Positions 32,467-42,825 are shown, numbered from the stretch's first letter. The stretch: DNA of 64,000 bases from Pseudorasbora parva (GCF_024679245.1 NC_090196.1:4713361-4777360); one strand, 5' to 3'. The notes: generated by a model not told the origin, from the letters alone. A program made the numbers and translations.

Positions 32467-32562
32467 ACAACTGAGCTGGAGGTCGAAAAAATGATTAAAA
32501 GTGTGTTTCAACTAGCTGGTGACAGAGGGTGGCAGATAAAGGAACACCTTTGCAAAATATAA
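32467..32562 (+). CDS. Possible terminal exon of the same gene
   Basis: After GTACAG at the end of a long GT tract, 31 codons and TAA: 'TTELEVEKMIKSVFQLAGD' then 'RGWQIKEHLCKI'. It is followed by AT-rich 3'-UTR-like sequence. The phase of this frame does not join exon 2 directly, so a middle exon is missing or the call is wrong. Confidence 0.3.
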   Translation, partial: TTELEVEKMIKSVFQLAGDRGWQIKEHLCKI

Positions 32563-32860
32563 AAACCCCACACATTTTAAGTTATTTTAAAGGTATAGAA
32601 TCTGTTTTAAATTGTTGCAAATTTTTATTGTTTTTTTTTGCACATCTGTAAATATTATTTGTATTTTATTTGTCTTTTTTATTACCAGCTTGATTTTTCT
32701 AAAAAATAGCATTATTGCTTCTTTGTAACAATTTAATTTGTCTTGTTTTTATTCTTGTATTGTGAATAATTGCTTTCATTTTGCGTTACTCTATTGTTAT
32801 TTTTCAGATCTGTACATTTTATATAATTAGTCTTTTATGACCAGTTTTTCACCCCTGCGT
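32563..32860. other. AT-rich stretch, nothing recognised
   Basis: T-rich with possible polyadenylation context if the upstream terminal exon is real; no other signal. Confidence 0.35.
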
Positions 32861-32864
32861 GCAC

Positions 32865-34315
32865 CATGGACCATCCAGCGGTCAGGCTCATGTGCCTTGA
32901 GTTCGGAGAAGGCTCCCTCGAGAGACATTTTAGAACTGTATTTGGATCTCGCCCATCAGACCACCTTCCCGAACTACTGCCTGTGCTTGTTCCTGTTTGT
33001 GGTCTCAACGCTGCCACACGAGGACAGTTGTCCGGGTATGGCCCTTGAGGGAGCTTTTCATCATATGTGAAGTGGGTGCTGGCATCCTGCAACTCACCGT
33101 TCACCATCGTGGATGCCGCCAGCCCCACTCCTGATCCAGGACCCAGCCCAGTACCACCTCTCTGCGAGGAATGGCAGGATGTGCCCACCACAGACAGAGA
33201 GAAGACTTCGTCAGCAATGTCAGAGCTCGCACTGGAAGGACGTATGAGTCGGACATCTCACCCAAGCCTGAGGGGAACCCGTCTGACCAGGTGTGCGAGC
33301 CGACTGACATTTCCATCACTGAGGGAGTCCTCGTGGAGTTTAAATGAATGGAGACGAGCCCTGCCCACCCTCCCGCCATTGAGAGTGAGTACTGCCGGAA
33401 CATCATGGACAGTCTGTGTTTGTGCGGAAAGACCAATTTCCTTAGCCCACTCATCTCTTCTGAATCTTCTTCGTCAGTCTTGTTAAGCCCACCGATCCTC
33501 CATCTCCCACCACCTTTCAAAACTGCCTTCAACAAACAAAGTCCTGTCACCAGTATCTACCCCTCGGACTCGCTGGGAGTCTTCAATCCCTGGATATCGT
33601 AAGCCCGGGGCTCCGCCTCCAGCCTCCGAGTGCTCTGCTCCACCTTGACCTGTCATCCTGGCTCCTCCGCCTTCAGTCCTTCCTCCCTCGGCTCCAGCAC
33701 GGACCATCGGCATCGCAGGGCTCCCTCGGTATGTCGGCTCCACCTGGGTCAGACATCGCGATGCCTCTGCTGCGGACTTGTGAGCCGTTTCGCTGCTCTC
33801 CGGCCCTCCACCCCTCCAGCCTCGGCAAGCTCCACCTTCCCTCAGGCTTCCCCTCCGTCCTTGATCGCTCCCGCTCTACCACTGTCCTCCAGATCCCTGC
33901 TTCCACCTCATGGGGTCGTCATTGAGGCTCCGTCGCGGCTCCCGAGATCTTAGGTCTCGCTCCACCCCATCGGCCCTCAGTCTACGAGGTAGGCGTCACC
34001 ATAGTCATCACCTCCAGTCGTCCTCAAGGTGATGTCGTAGATCACTCCACCTTGGCTCCTCCCTCCTGCGACGCCGCCTTGGGGCATTTTCTTGGCTGGG
34101 ACCTGGATCTTCATCTGGACGTCCCTGTTCAAGGCCATCCCATGGCTCCTCCCACCTTCCACTCCTCCTTGGACTGTTTTTCTTTGTTTTGTAGCTTTTG
34201 TGTTTTCAGGTTCTGTTTCCACGCCCTCCTCCGGAGCCGTCTCCCTCCCTCCACAGATGTTCCCGTCATGGCGCAAGGACGCGCCTATTCGGAGGGGGCG
34301 TATTGTCCATATATG
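32865..34315 (+). pseudogene. Gag-like retrotransposon relic, proline/serine-rich, frame-broken
   Basis: Starting 'MDHPAVRLMCLEFGEGSLER' (32866), the capsid-like region continues in three registers: 'LDLAHQTTFPNYCLCLFLF', 'GLNAATRGQLSGYGP', 'GAFHHYVKWVLASCNSPFTI'. This is the pattern of the gag-only proteins of cyprinid LTR elements. Downstream is Pro/Ser-rich sequence ending near a GGAGGGGGCGTATTGTC motif (34294), like a polypurine tract and LTR start. The 3' part is cut by a hAT MITE. It is a distant relative of the intact element at 35520-38556. Confidence 0.65.
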
Positions 34316-34359
34316 TTTGTTGCCACCGTCATCCCTGGTCTGGTTATAAATGGTCTTAC

Positions 34360-34584
34360 AGGGGCGTCGGACTGGGGGGATAAAGGGTACCGAGTACCCA
34401 GGGCCCGAGGCTGGGGGGGCCCTTTAGAAGTAAGTAAGTCAATAGTTTTTTACATTAATCAGAGTGTGGCTTATTTTGTTTACGTTTTAAGTGTTTTTAT
34501 GATAAAAAAAAAAAATAGTTTTTGGTACGGGGGCCCAGCAAGATGGTTTGTACCCAGGGCCCAAAATGTAGTGCTACGCCGCTG
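34360..34584. mobile_element. 225-bp hAT-like MITE
   Basis: CAGGGGCGTCGGACTGGGGG at the left and GTGCTACGCCGCTG at the right, flanked by TGGTCTTA and GTGTCTTA (6 of 8). Confidence 0.65.
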
Positions 34585-34599
34585 GTGTCTTATACTAAA

Positions 34600-35519
34600 T
34601 GTAATTCAAGCCATAACCACAATGACTTAGCAATTAGTTAATAGTAATTGTGGTTATGGCTTTTGAATTAATTTTGAATTAGTTAATAGTCATATGCCTC
34701 AAAAAGTAAAGTCATAACATAATGATACCTTTGCAAATCATAAGCTAATGAGTAATTAAAGCAGACAACTTTAAGTTGAAATGCATGACTTCGACCTGTT
34801 GGTAATTAACATATTTGTACTATTAGTTCATTTCTGTTATTAGGGAATTAACACAATATGACATTTATTTATTGTTGTTGATGCAGTAATCATTAATAAT
34901 TTAATATATTAGGCACCCGTATTATAAAGTTTTACCAATGTAAATGTAATGCAATTTGGCCAAATGAAAAATTTAGATGTGATCAGTCACTATAAAATGT
35001 TCAATTAGAACAATTATTATTATTATTATTATTATTATTTTTTACAGTGTAGCAAAAAATACTTGTGTTGTGCCTGGCGTCACATTGCGCTGGGTGATAG
35101 GGCCCTAAGCTACAGACCTCATTAACCAGCAGCACATCACATTTACCTCTCTCAGGGACAGCTGTAACTGATCTACTGGCTGTCACAAAACCATTTCTTT
35201 GTCAAAGACTCGATTTATGAGGACTGCTTATATTATGTATTTATTCCAAGTACCATTATGCCACTCAGGAATCTTCAGTACTGATAAACGTATCAGTGTC
35301 ATATTGCTATTATGTAAAATGTAGGGCAAACAGTTTTCAAAGCTTTTTGCATTTCATTATTTGTTGGCATGACAACTAACAGAGATGACACATGGGGTTA
35401 TAGAGAGGAGAGGCAGTCCTTGTGAATGTGGCTGTTTGCTTGTAGAGATTTTTGTCCTACAACCTTCTCATATGGAATACAAAGGGTTTTATTTTAAAGT
35501 TACATAAAATCTAAGCAGT
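34600..35519. other. AT-rich flank of the LTR element
   Basis: Contains a small hairpin (ATTCAAGCCATAACCACAAT and complement, 34604-34668) and an (ATT)n tract at 35013-35039. No gene seen. Confidence 0.45.
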
Positions 35520-35902
35520 TGTCACATGCCTGTCCTGTCTTGTGTGCACTTGTGGGTTTTGTTATGTTGAGCATGTGCTCGTGTCCCTGTCAGTTCCCTC
35601 CCCCTTGTTATCTGATTATTGGTTAATTTGCCCCACCTGTTCTCCCTCATTATCTGCCTTGTTTGTTCCCTTTATAATCTCCTTGTGTTTGTCAGTCTGT
35701 GTTGGATCCTTGTGTAATGTCTGCGTCTTCCGTCCTCCCCGTGATTCTGTTGGTTTGTTTAAGTTTATATTTTATTAGTCTATTATGTGTTTTTCCCCCT
35801 CGTGGGTTCTTGATTTGAGTATTATGTTTTGTTTTTGTAAATAAATAATCCTTCTCCTGCACTTGAGTCCTCGCACCATTTTCCCTTGTCTGTGACGTGA
35901 CA
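35520..35902 (+). repeat. 5' LTR
   Basis: TGTCAC...GTGACA, with TATA box CCTTTATAATC at 35669-35679, and AATAAATAATCC near its end as polyadenylation signal. Confidence 0.93.
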
Positions 35903-35903
35903 G

Positions 35904-35914
35904 AAGGATCCAAC
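35904..35914 (+). promoter_or_regulatory. Putative self-priming primer-binding site
   Basis: AAGGATCCAAC, one base after the 5' LTR, is the exact complement of GTTGGATCCTT at 35701-35711, about 30 bp after the TATA box, i.e. the expected first bases of the transcript. It does not begin with TGG as tRNA-primed sites do. This is the layout of the Tf1/sushi self-priming mechanism. Confidence 0.6.
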
Positions 35915-35974
35915 CATCTGAGGACTCAGCAGGACTTGTTTTTTTGTTGTTTGTTTTTCCCTTTTTTTTCCCTC

Positions 35975-38173
35975 ATGGAGTTTGGGAAGAGACTACGAGT
36001 GATGCGACACCTAAACTCGAAGTACATCCGGCAACAGGGGTCGGATGTACAAGAGTTTGCAGGACTGTTCCTCAAGGAGGTCGAACATTTTGGGCTCAAC
36101 GAGGCAGAGTGGAAGGAGACTTTTAACCTCTGCCTCGACATGCCCCTCTCTCCAGGGGTGATGGACAGGATGGGGAGTCTGGGGTTCTGGGAATTTGTCT
36201 ACTGCCTGGGCCCCAGTCCTTCCATGGTGCGTGTTCCGGTGGTCCCTGCTCCGGTGGTCCCGAAACGGAGGAGGAGGAGAAAGGCTCCCTCCGTACCTGC
36301 TCCGGTGGTCCCGATTCCAGGGGTCCCAGTACCGGTGGATCGGATTCCGGTGGTCTCTTTGCCGGCGGATCGTATTCCGGTGGTCCCTATGCTGGCGGAT
36401 CGTATTCCGGTGGTCCCTGTGCCGGTGGATCGTGTTCCGGTGGTCCCTGTGCCGGTGGATCGTGTTCCGGTGGTCCCTGTGCCGGTGGATCGTGTTCCGG
36501 TGGTCCCTGTGCCGGTGGATCGTGTTCCGGTGGTCCCTGTGCCGGTGGATCGTGTTCCGGTGGTCCCGAGTCCGGAAACGGCCTGGAGGGCTGTGATGGG
36601 ATGCTTTGTGGTGGCAGTCCTGCATGCGTGGAAGGAGCACAGGGCTTTATCCGAAGCCCCGGAGGCAGTTCCGGTGGTCCCAGTTCCGGTGGATCGTGTG
36701 CCGGTGGTCTCAGTTCCGGTGGATCGTGTTCCGGTGGTCCCTGTGCCGGTGGATCGTGTTCCGGTGGTCCCAGTTCCGGCAGATCATGTTCCGGTGGTCC
36801 CAATGCCAGCAGATCGTATTCCGGTGGTCCCAGTGCCGGTGGATACTGCTGGACTGGAGAAGTTTCCCCAACGCCCTGCCTGCGCCGCTGAGGCGCCCTG
36901 CTCTCCCTGCGCCGCTGAGGCGCCCTGCTCTCCCTGCGCCCCTGAGGCGCCCAGCTCTCCCTGCGCCCCTGAGCAGTCCTGCTCTCCCTGCGCCGCTGAG
37001 GCGTCCTGCTCTCCGTGCGCCGCTGAGGCGTCCTGCTCTCCGTGCGCCGCTGAGGCGTCCTGCTCTCCGTGCGCCGCTGAGGCGTCCTGCTCTCCGTGCG
37101 CCGCTGAGGCGTCCTGCTCTCCGTGCGCCGCTGAGGCGTCCTGCTCTCCGTGCGCCGCTGAGGCGTCCTGCTCTCCGTGCGCCGCTGAGGCGTCCTGCTC
37201 TCCGTGCGCCGCTGAGGCGTCCTGCTCTCCGTGCGCCGCTGAGGCGTCCTGCTCTCCGTGCGCCGCTGAGGCGTCCTGCTCTCCGTGCGCCGCTGAGGCG
37301 TCCTGCTCTCCGTGCGCCGCTGAGGCGTCCTGCTCTCCGTGCGCCGCTGAGGCGTCCTGCTCTCCGTGCGCCGCTGAGGCGTCCTGCTCTCCGTGCGCCG
37401 CTGAGGCGTCCTGCTCTCCGTGCGCCGCTGAGGCGTCCTGCTCTCCGTGCGCCGCTGAGGCGTCCTGCTCTCCGTGCGCCGCTGAGGCGTCCTGCTCTCC
37501 GTGCGCCGCTGAGGCGTCCTGCTCTCCGTGCGCCGCTGAGGCGTCCTGCTCTCCGTGCGCCGCTGAGGCGTCCTGCTCTCCGTGCGCCGCTGAGGCGTCC
37601 TGCTCTCCGTGCGCCGCTGAGGCGTCCTGCTCTCCGTGCGCCGCTGAGGCGTCCTGCTCTCACCGCGCCGCTGAGGCGTCCTGCTCTCACCGCGCCGCTG
37701 AGGCGTCCTGCTCTCACCGCGCCGCTGAGGCGTCCTGCTCTCACCGCGCCGCTGAGGCGTCCTGCTCTCACCGCGCCGCTGAGGCGTCCTGCTCTCACCG
37801 CGCCACTAAAGCGTGCTGCTCTCACCGCGCCTCCCTGGCGCCCCCTGCACTCACCGCGCCTCTCTGGCGCCCTGCTCTCACCGCGCCTCCCTGGCGCCCT
37901 ACTCTACCCGCACTGCCCTGGCTGCCTGAACTCTATGGGCCGCCCCGGCCGCTTGAACTTGGTGGGCCTCCCTGGCCATTCGAACTTTGTGGGCCACCAT
38001 GGCCTCCTGAACTTTTTGTTTTCCTCGTTCCTCCCTTGTTTACCCCTCCCTTGTCTGTACCTTCCTGGTCTGTCCCTCCCGTCCCTCCCTGGTCTGTCCC
38101 TCCCGTCCCGCCCGGGTCTGTCCCTCCCGTCCCTAGTGGAGCGTCTGGTAGCCGCTCCTTAAGGAGGGGGTAA
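35975..38173 (+). CDS. Gag-like protein with two blocks of coding minisatellites
   Basis: The preferred start is the ATG at 35975 (MEFGKRLRVMRHL); the frame is open back into the LTR. 732 codons. Residues 1 to about 85 form a helical gag-like domain ('GSDVQEFAGLFLKEVEHFGL', 'FWEFVYCLG'). Then a basic patch 'KRRRRRKAP', a Val/Pro repeat of 10 residues (PVDRVPVVPV type), a short unique bridge ('GCFVVAVLHAWKEHRAL'), more Val/Pro repeats, and about 33 units of a 9-residue Cys-rich repeat (CSPCAAEAS, later CSHRAAEAS). The last part is Pro/Leu rich. No zinc knuckle, protease or polymerase is present. The Cys repeat could cross-link or bind metal, but its function is unknown. Confidence 0.8.
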   Translation: MEFGKRLRVMRHLNSKYIRQQGSDVQEFAGLFLKEVEHFGLNEAEWKETFNLCLDMPLSPGVMDRMGSLGFWEFVYCLGPSPSMVRVPVVPAPVVPKRRRRRKAPSVPAPVVPIPGVPVPVDRIPVVSLPADRIPVVPMLADRIPVVPVPVDRVPVVPVPVDRVPVVPVPVDRVPVVPVPVDRVPVVPVPVDRVPVVPSPETAWRAVMGCFVVAVLHAWKEHRALSEAPEAVPVVPVPVDRVPVVSVPVDRVPVVPVPVDRVPVVPVPADHVPVVPMPADRIPVVPVPVDTAGLEKFPQRPACAAEAPCSPCAAEAPCSPCAPEAPSSPCAPEQSCSPCAAEASCSPCAAEASCSPCAAEASCSPCAAEASCSPCAAEASCSPCAAEASCSPCAAEASCSPCAAEASCSPCAAEASCSPCAAEASCSPCAAEASCSPCAAEASCSPCAAEASCSPCAAEASCSPCAAEASCSPCAAEASCSPCAAEASCSPCAAEASCSPCAAEASCSPCAAEASCSPCAAEASCSPCAAEASCSPCAAEASCSPCAAEASCSPCAAEASCSHRAAEASCSHRAAEASCSHRAAEASCSHRAAEASCSHRAAEASCSHRATKACCSHRASLAPPALTAPLWRPALTAPPWRPTLPALPWLPELYGPPRPLELGGPPWPFELCGPPWPPELFVFLVPPLFTPPLSVPSWSVPPVPPWSVPPVPPGSVPPVPSGASGSRSLRRG
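36300..36860 (+). repeat. 30-bp coding minisatellite (two blocks)
   Basis: Unit core TCCGGTGGTCCCTGTGCCGG plus TGGATCGTGT, in blocks 36300-36570 and 36670-36860, separated by a unique bridge. Confidence 0.9.
36889..37812 (+). repeat. 27-bp coding minisatellite, about 33 units
   Basis: Unit begins TGCTCTCCGTGCGCCGC and continues TGAGGCGTCC. About 25 near-identical central units, then six with CACCGC replacing CGTGCG. Because 27 is a multiple of 3 and the unit holds no stop in several registers, other frames are open too. Confidence 0.93.
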
Positions 38174-38556
38174 TGTCACATGCCTGTCCTGTCTTGTGTG
38201 CACTTGTGGGTTTTGTTATGTTGAGCATGTGCTCGTGTCCCTGTCAGTTCCCTCCCCCTTGTTATCTGATTATTGGTTAATTTGCCCCACCTGTTCTCCC
38301 TCATTATCTGCCTTGTTTGTTCCCTTTATAATCTCCTTGTGTTTGTCAGTCTGTGTTGGATCCTTGTGTAATGTCTGCGTCTTCCGTCCTCCCCGTGATT
38401 CTGTTGGTTTGTTTAAGTTTATATTTTATTAGTCTATTATGTGTTTTTCCCCCTCGTGGGTTGTTGATTTGAGTTTTATGTTTTGTTTTTGTAAATAAAT
38501 AATCCTTCTCCTGCACTTGAGTCCTCGCACCATTTTCCCTTGTCTGTGACGTGACA
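38174..38556 (+). repeat. 3' LTR
   Basis: Same length as the 5' LTR; visible differences are GTTGTTG for GTTCTTG and GTTTTATG for GTATTATG. Confidence 0.93.
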
Positions 38557-38939
38557 GCAGTGTGCTAGGTGATGATGCAGTGAGTAAATAGTTTTAGCTG
38601 TCATATTCATCACCCCTGGTATGTGTTCTTTCCTGTCTGTTATAATCTCTAACTGTCCTATTTCCATTGTACATTTTCCATTTAGTTGCTTAGCAACAAT
38701 GCACTGCCAGAGGAAAGCCTGATTATAGGAATTACTGCTTCATTTTAAAAATAAAATATATAAATTAAATAAATAATATTATCAGGTTAACTTCCCAAAC
38801 TAGCATATGCCTGTTTATGACAGTGAAAAATATTCAGATAATTAATTAAAAAAGTAAATATTTAGTGGTATATCTCTGCATCAAATGTGCATATCTATTG
38901 CAAACCAGACTACACTAAGCTCAAAAATTGGAGATTTAT

Positions 38940-39016
38940 TTGTTTGTGCCTTATCAGACAGGACAGTAGAGACTAACAGTTGCACTGTGTGCTAACCACT
39001 AGGCCATCAGCACCGA
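38940..39016 (-). repeat. tRNA-derived SINE fragment
   Basis: Minus strand reads GCTGATGGCCTAGTGGTTAG, a polymerase III A-box region of tRNA-type SINEs. No B box or tail was found. Confidence 0.45.
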
Positions 39017-39397
39017 CAAAATTTGAGAAATATTTAAACTTTACTATAGAATATAATGTTTACATACAAGAGGTATTTGTCTTTGCTAAAGTGCATATAG
39101 ACTATCAGTATTGAATAATATTGTGGTTGATTCATGTACTTAAACCATTAAAGTATCATCAAAGTAGATGCAACTATATCATCTGTATGATTTGTGAAAA
39201 TATCATTCAGTCCGTGTTTGTTAACTTGGTCAGCTGATTCATCGAAAAGATCTTGAGTTCTTGAATCCAAATGGCTGCTCTGATCGCATGTTAACAGTTC
39301 AATGGGATTCGAATCTGATGACATGATGTAATGTATAAATTATGACTTTTTATTTTGATAAAACAATTGTGAGTTATTTCTTTAAAGTAATTCCTAC

Positions 39398-39476
39398 CAT
39401 CCGACTTTCCAGGCCCCGTGGTAATGTTCTGGTATCTTCCCCATGCACGCCCACACTGGAACAGAAGATCATTGCC
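39398..39476 (-). CDS. Candidate internal exon, unrecognised
   Basis: 79 bp on the minus strand between TGCTTCAG and a GTAGGA donor: 'GNDLLFQCGRAWGRYQNI' then 'TTGPGKSD', phase 0 in and 1 out. It could belong to the minus-strand gene starting at 61917, though phases do not join directly. No family recognised. Confidence 0.3.
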
Positions 39477-39479
39477 CTG

Positions 39480-40054
39480 AAGCATTTTTTTTATTCCCAC
39501 AAGACATGAGAACGTATGTGTGTATGTGTTGTGTGATGTGTTTATGTGTGTCCCTAGTCCCGTTTTACCCACCCACACACCCACCCACATCTCATAAAGC
39601 AGTGGATGGTTTGTTTACAAGCGCTCATCACAGCATGCTGAACTCTACAGAGGCTTTAGTCTGTAAAAATCCAAATGTCTAAAATTTCAAACATCTAAAA
39701 TATGGAACATTCTGGTATCTCTTTAAGATGTAATATAAATGTAAATGTAAATTTGGCATGCTTTAATACTTTGATACTTTGCCAAGATTGTACTTGTAAT
39801 ACTTGTATAGAATGCCTAGGAAAAGTAAGCAATGTAATCACACACACAAAAAAAGTCATTTCTTACTTTGCCTACAAACGTCACGCATTCTATACAATAC
39901 CTGCTTTTCACATATTGTCGGTAACATACAACTATTTGTTAATAAACACTAAAACATATCTCTGGTTTCACAAACAAGACTTAAGCCCAGTTCCAGACTA
40001 AACTGCATGTTTGAGCTGTTTTAACTGAAACAACACTGACATATCTTTAAAAAA
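39480..40054. other. No feature recognised
   Basis: AT-rich; no splice-bounded or repeat signal I can support. Confidence 0.35.
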
Positions 40055-41191
40055 ACACTGTATTTCCAAAAGTACTGGACATCCCTCCAAATAATTGAAC
40101 TCAGGTGTTCCAATCACTTCATGGCCACTGGTGTATAAATCAAGCACTAGGCATGCAGACGCTTCTGTGAACATTTGTGAAAGAATGGGCCGCTCTCAGG
40201 AGCTCAGTGTCGAACACAAAAGTGTGGTACCGGGATAGGTTCATATAACTTCCTCTACTAAATATTCTACCGTCAACTGTTAGTGTTATTATAACAAAGT
40301 GGAAGCCACGAAGTGGTAGGCCACGTAAAATCACAGAGCGGCGTCAGCACATGCTGAGTTGCACAGTGCGCAGAAGTTGGTAACTTTTATTGCTACAGAC
40401 CGTCAAATTTCTTGTGGCCTTCAGTAGCTGAAGAACAGTGCGTAGAGAGCTTTATGGAATGGGTTTCCATGGACAAGCAGATCATCCAAACGTTATATCA
40501 CTCTAGAGTAGTGGAGACGTGTTCTCTGGAGTGACCAATCACGCTTCTCTCTCTGGCAGTCTAATTGATGTGTCTTGGTTTGGTGGTTGCCAGGAGAACG
40601 GTACTTGCCGGACTGCATTGTGCCAACTGTAAAGTTTGGTGGAAGGGGGGTTATGGTATGGGGTTGTTTTTCTGGGGTTGGGCTTGGCCCCTTAGTTACA
40701 GTGAAATGAACTCTTAATGCTTAAACCAAGACATTAGATATTTGGACAATTTCATTCTCCCAAATTTGTGGGAACAGTTTGGGGATGGCCACTTCCTGTT
40801 CCAACACGACTGCGCTCCAGTGCACAAGGCAATGTCCATAAAAACATGGATGAGTGAGTTTGGTGTGGAGGAACTTGACTGGCCTGCTCAGAGTCCTGAG
40901 CTCAACCCGATAGATCACCTTTGGGATGAATTAGAGCGGAGACTGAGAGCCAGGCCTTCTCGTCCAACATCAGTGCCTGACCTCACAAATGCGCTTCTAG
41001 AAGAATGGTCAAATATTCCCATAAACACACTCCTAAACCTTGAGGAAAGCCTTCCCAGAAGAGCTGAAGCTGTTATAGCAACAAAGGGTGGGCCGACTCC
41101 ATATAAAACCCTACGGATTAAAAATGGGATGTCATTAAAGCTCATGTGCATGTAAAGGCAGGCGTCCCAAAACTTTTGGCAATATAGTGTA
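40055..41191 (+). mobile_element. Tc1-like transposon, internally decayed
   Basis: Left end ACACTGTATTTCCAAAAGTA and right end AAACTTTTGGCAATATAGTG are inverted repeats. The coding region is frame-broken in its first half. Confidence 0.88.
40160..41155 (+). pseudogene. Tc1 transposase pseudogene
   Basis: The N-terminal DNA-binding part is damaged (stops near 40250-40450). The C-terminal 137 codons (40742-41155) are intact: 'FLFQHDCAPVHKAMSIK' contains the second catalytic Asp and 'WPAQSPELNPIDHLWDELER' the final Glu. It ends 'RAEAVIATKGGPTPYKTL', as in related zebrafish Tc1 copies. Confidence 0.88.
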
Positions 41192-41589
41192 TGTCAGTGC
41201 CATTGCTTTGTCTCAAGATGCACAGCAGTAATCTTTATTTTTTTATTAGGAAAATGTAAAAAAGCCCATTAAATGTCCTAATTAAACTAAGGCCTAAACC
41301 TGGCTTAATCTAAGCCATGTCTGTGAAACCAGGCCATAATTGACTGTTCACCCAGGCAACAGATTTCTTTCTCTACCGGTTTCATGTCTCTTGTAACACT
41401 CGCTGATCTTTTTCTTCTTGCGTAGTAAATAATTTAATTTATATCAAATTTTAATGTCCATTTATTAATTTATTTTATGAGTAGCTGTGTAATAAATGGC
41501 TCCACTTTGCGTAGGCGTCCTGCTTGCCCTGTCGGGTTTATTTCGTGGTTATGACTGGCAGAGTGAATGTTATCCCTTACATAATTTGT

Positions 41590-41724
41590 TGGTGAGAGAG
41601 AAAGAGAGAGCGAGAGGGAGGGATGGAGCAAGAGAGTGAGGGCAAGAGTGTGTCAGTGTTTCTCTCTTCACTCTGTACACTCTTCGCTGTGGTTATCATG
41701 GACATGGATTCATCATATCAGCAG
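41590..41724 (+). CDS. Candidate first exon 'MDMDSSYQQ'
   Basis: A purine-rich leader (41599-41650) and pyrimidine-rich segment precede the ATG at 41698; nine codons end in CAG before a GTAAAG donor (phase 0). This phase fits the candidate exon at 48997-49114. It could also be a 5' exon of ccdc136 whose short frame is an upstream ORF. Not verified. Confidence 0.3.
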
Positions 41725-42769
41725 GTAAAGAATCTGTTCCTAAGGTTATACCGAAGCTTCTGCTGAATGTTTTGGTGTGTGTGTAATTTCATTGCTTTGT
41801 CTTTTGCGGGTCTGAATTCTGTTTATTTGTTCTGTCACTAGCTGTTTTTTTTTTCTTTACACGGTCAAATATTTTTCATTAGCATAACTAAAAAAAGGAG
41901 ACCAGTTGCATTGTATGACATATTGTGAGTATTAATAATTTAAGTAAACAATTTTGCTTAAGTATCTTTTTTTTCCCAAAGATGTTTTTGTAGTTTTATC
42001 AGAAGATAAGGTGAAAATGCAGATAAAGTAAAGATGAACAGTTCTCAATTCTGTCATTGAGATTTTGCCACCCAAATGAAATTGCTGGATCTGGAGCTCA
42101 GTTGAACAGGAAGTTACAAGAAGTGGTGTGTCATATTTCAATGGTGTGATAAAAATACACAAAATGCTAATGTTTATACTGAATGCTAGCAAGGTTTGGA
42201 CATCAGTATTCATAACAAAACTGATCCATTATGTGCAGTAGAATATTTTTCGAAGAGGACAGGTAAAGGTAAATCCTATCATTTTACCACCTTTAGAGCT
42301 CATGCAGTATTACGAGTGCTGTATGATGAAAATTAAATGTGTGTTGGATTGAACCTTTACTATTAACGAATAACAAATTCATATTTTGATAACAAATTCA
42401 TATTTTATCATTCAAGTGTTGATTTGTAATAGAGCAGAATCTCAGAAGGTATCACAAACAAACCCCTTTATTATTAGTGGGCTTTGAAACAGATAATGCA
42501 TATATTCTCTTTTCCATTAATTAATGTGTTTTCTTTGATCCTCCTCCGTGTTCACTGCCTCATTTCACCCCTTCACTCCAGTTCTCTGTTTCGCCCACAC
42601 AGCACATTGTTGTACCTGCCAATTCACAGCACCCACACACACTCTCGCCCACGAACACCCATCCACACTAATGCAGTGATGCCCTGAGCCCCCCTACACA
42701 CACACATTAACACCAATAACGCAAAAGAGCAGAGATGCCTTCAGCACTGATGAGCTCGTCCTAAACTCT

Positions 42770-42773
<4 letters not shown>
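41725..42773. other. Nothing recognised
   Basis: AT-rich, no repeat family or exon that I can name. Confidence 0.35.

Positions 42774-42823
<50 letters not shown>
42774..42823. repeat. (AG)n microsatellite
   Basis: About 24 AG units. Confidence 0.95.

Positions 42824-42825
<2 letters not shown>

Larger units (their letters stand above)
35520..38556 (+). mobile_element. Young non-autonomous, gag-only LTR retrotransposon
   Basis: Two 383-bp LTRs (35520-35902, 38174-38556) start TGTCACATG and end GTGACA, and differ at two positions that I can see. The flanks are a perfect 5-bp duplication GCAGT (35515-35519, 38557-38561). The interior is one long gag-like frame without protease, RT or integrase, so movement must depend on another element's enzymes. 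The polypurine tract AAGGAGGGGG is followed by the stop codon TAA and then directly by the 3' LTR. Confidence 0.93.

Noticed and set aside
35177..35240. Possible tRNA gene near the LTR element
   Set aside because: No cloverleaf with A and B boxes could be built.
36889..37812. Regularly repeated 27-bp units, as in a CRISPR array
   Set aside because: The units are head-to-tail without spacers, are translated, and the context is a eukaryotic LTR element.
36606..38162. Long open frames in other registers and on the minus strand across the minisatellite
   Set aside because: They arise because the 27-bp and 30-bp units are multiples of three and lack stops in several registers. Only the frame ending at the TAA next to the 3' LTR has a non-repetitive N-terminal domain.
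38196..38432. A 78-codon Cys/Leu-rich frame present in both LTRs
   Set aside because: Identical in both LTRs simply because LTRs are duplicated; no domain and no reason to be translated.
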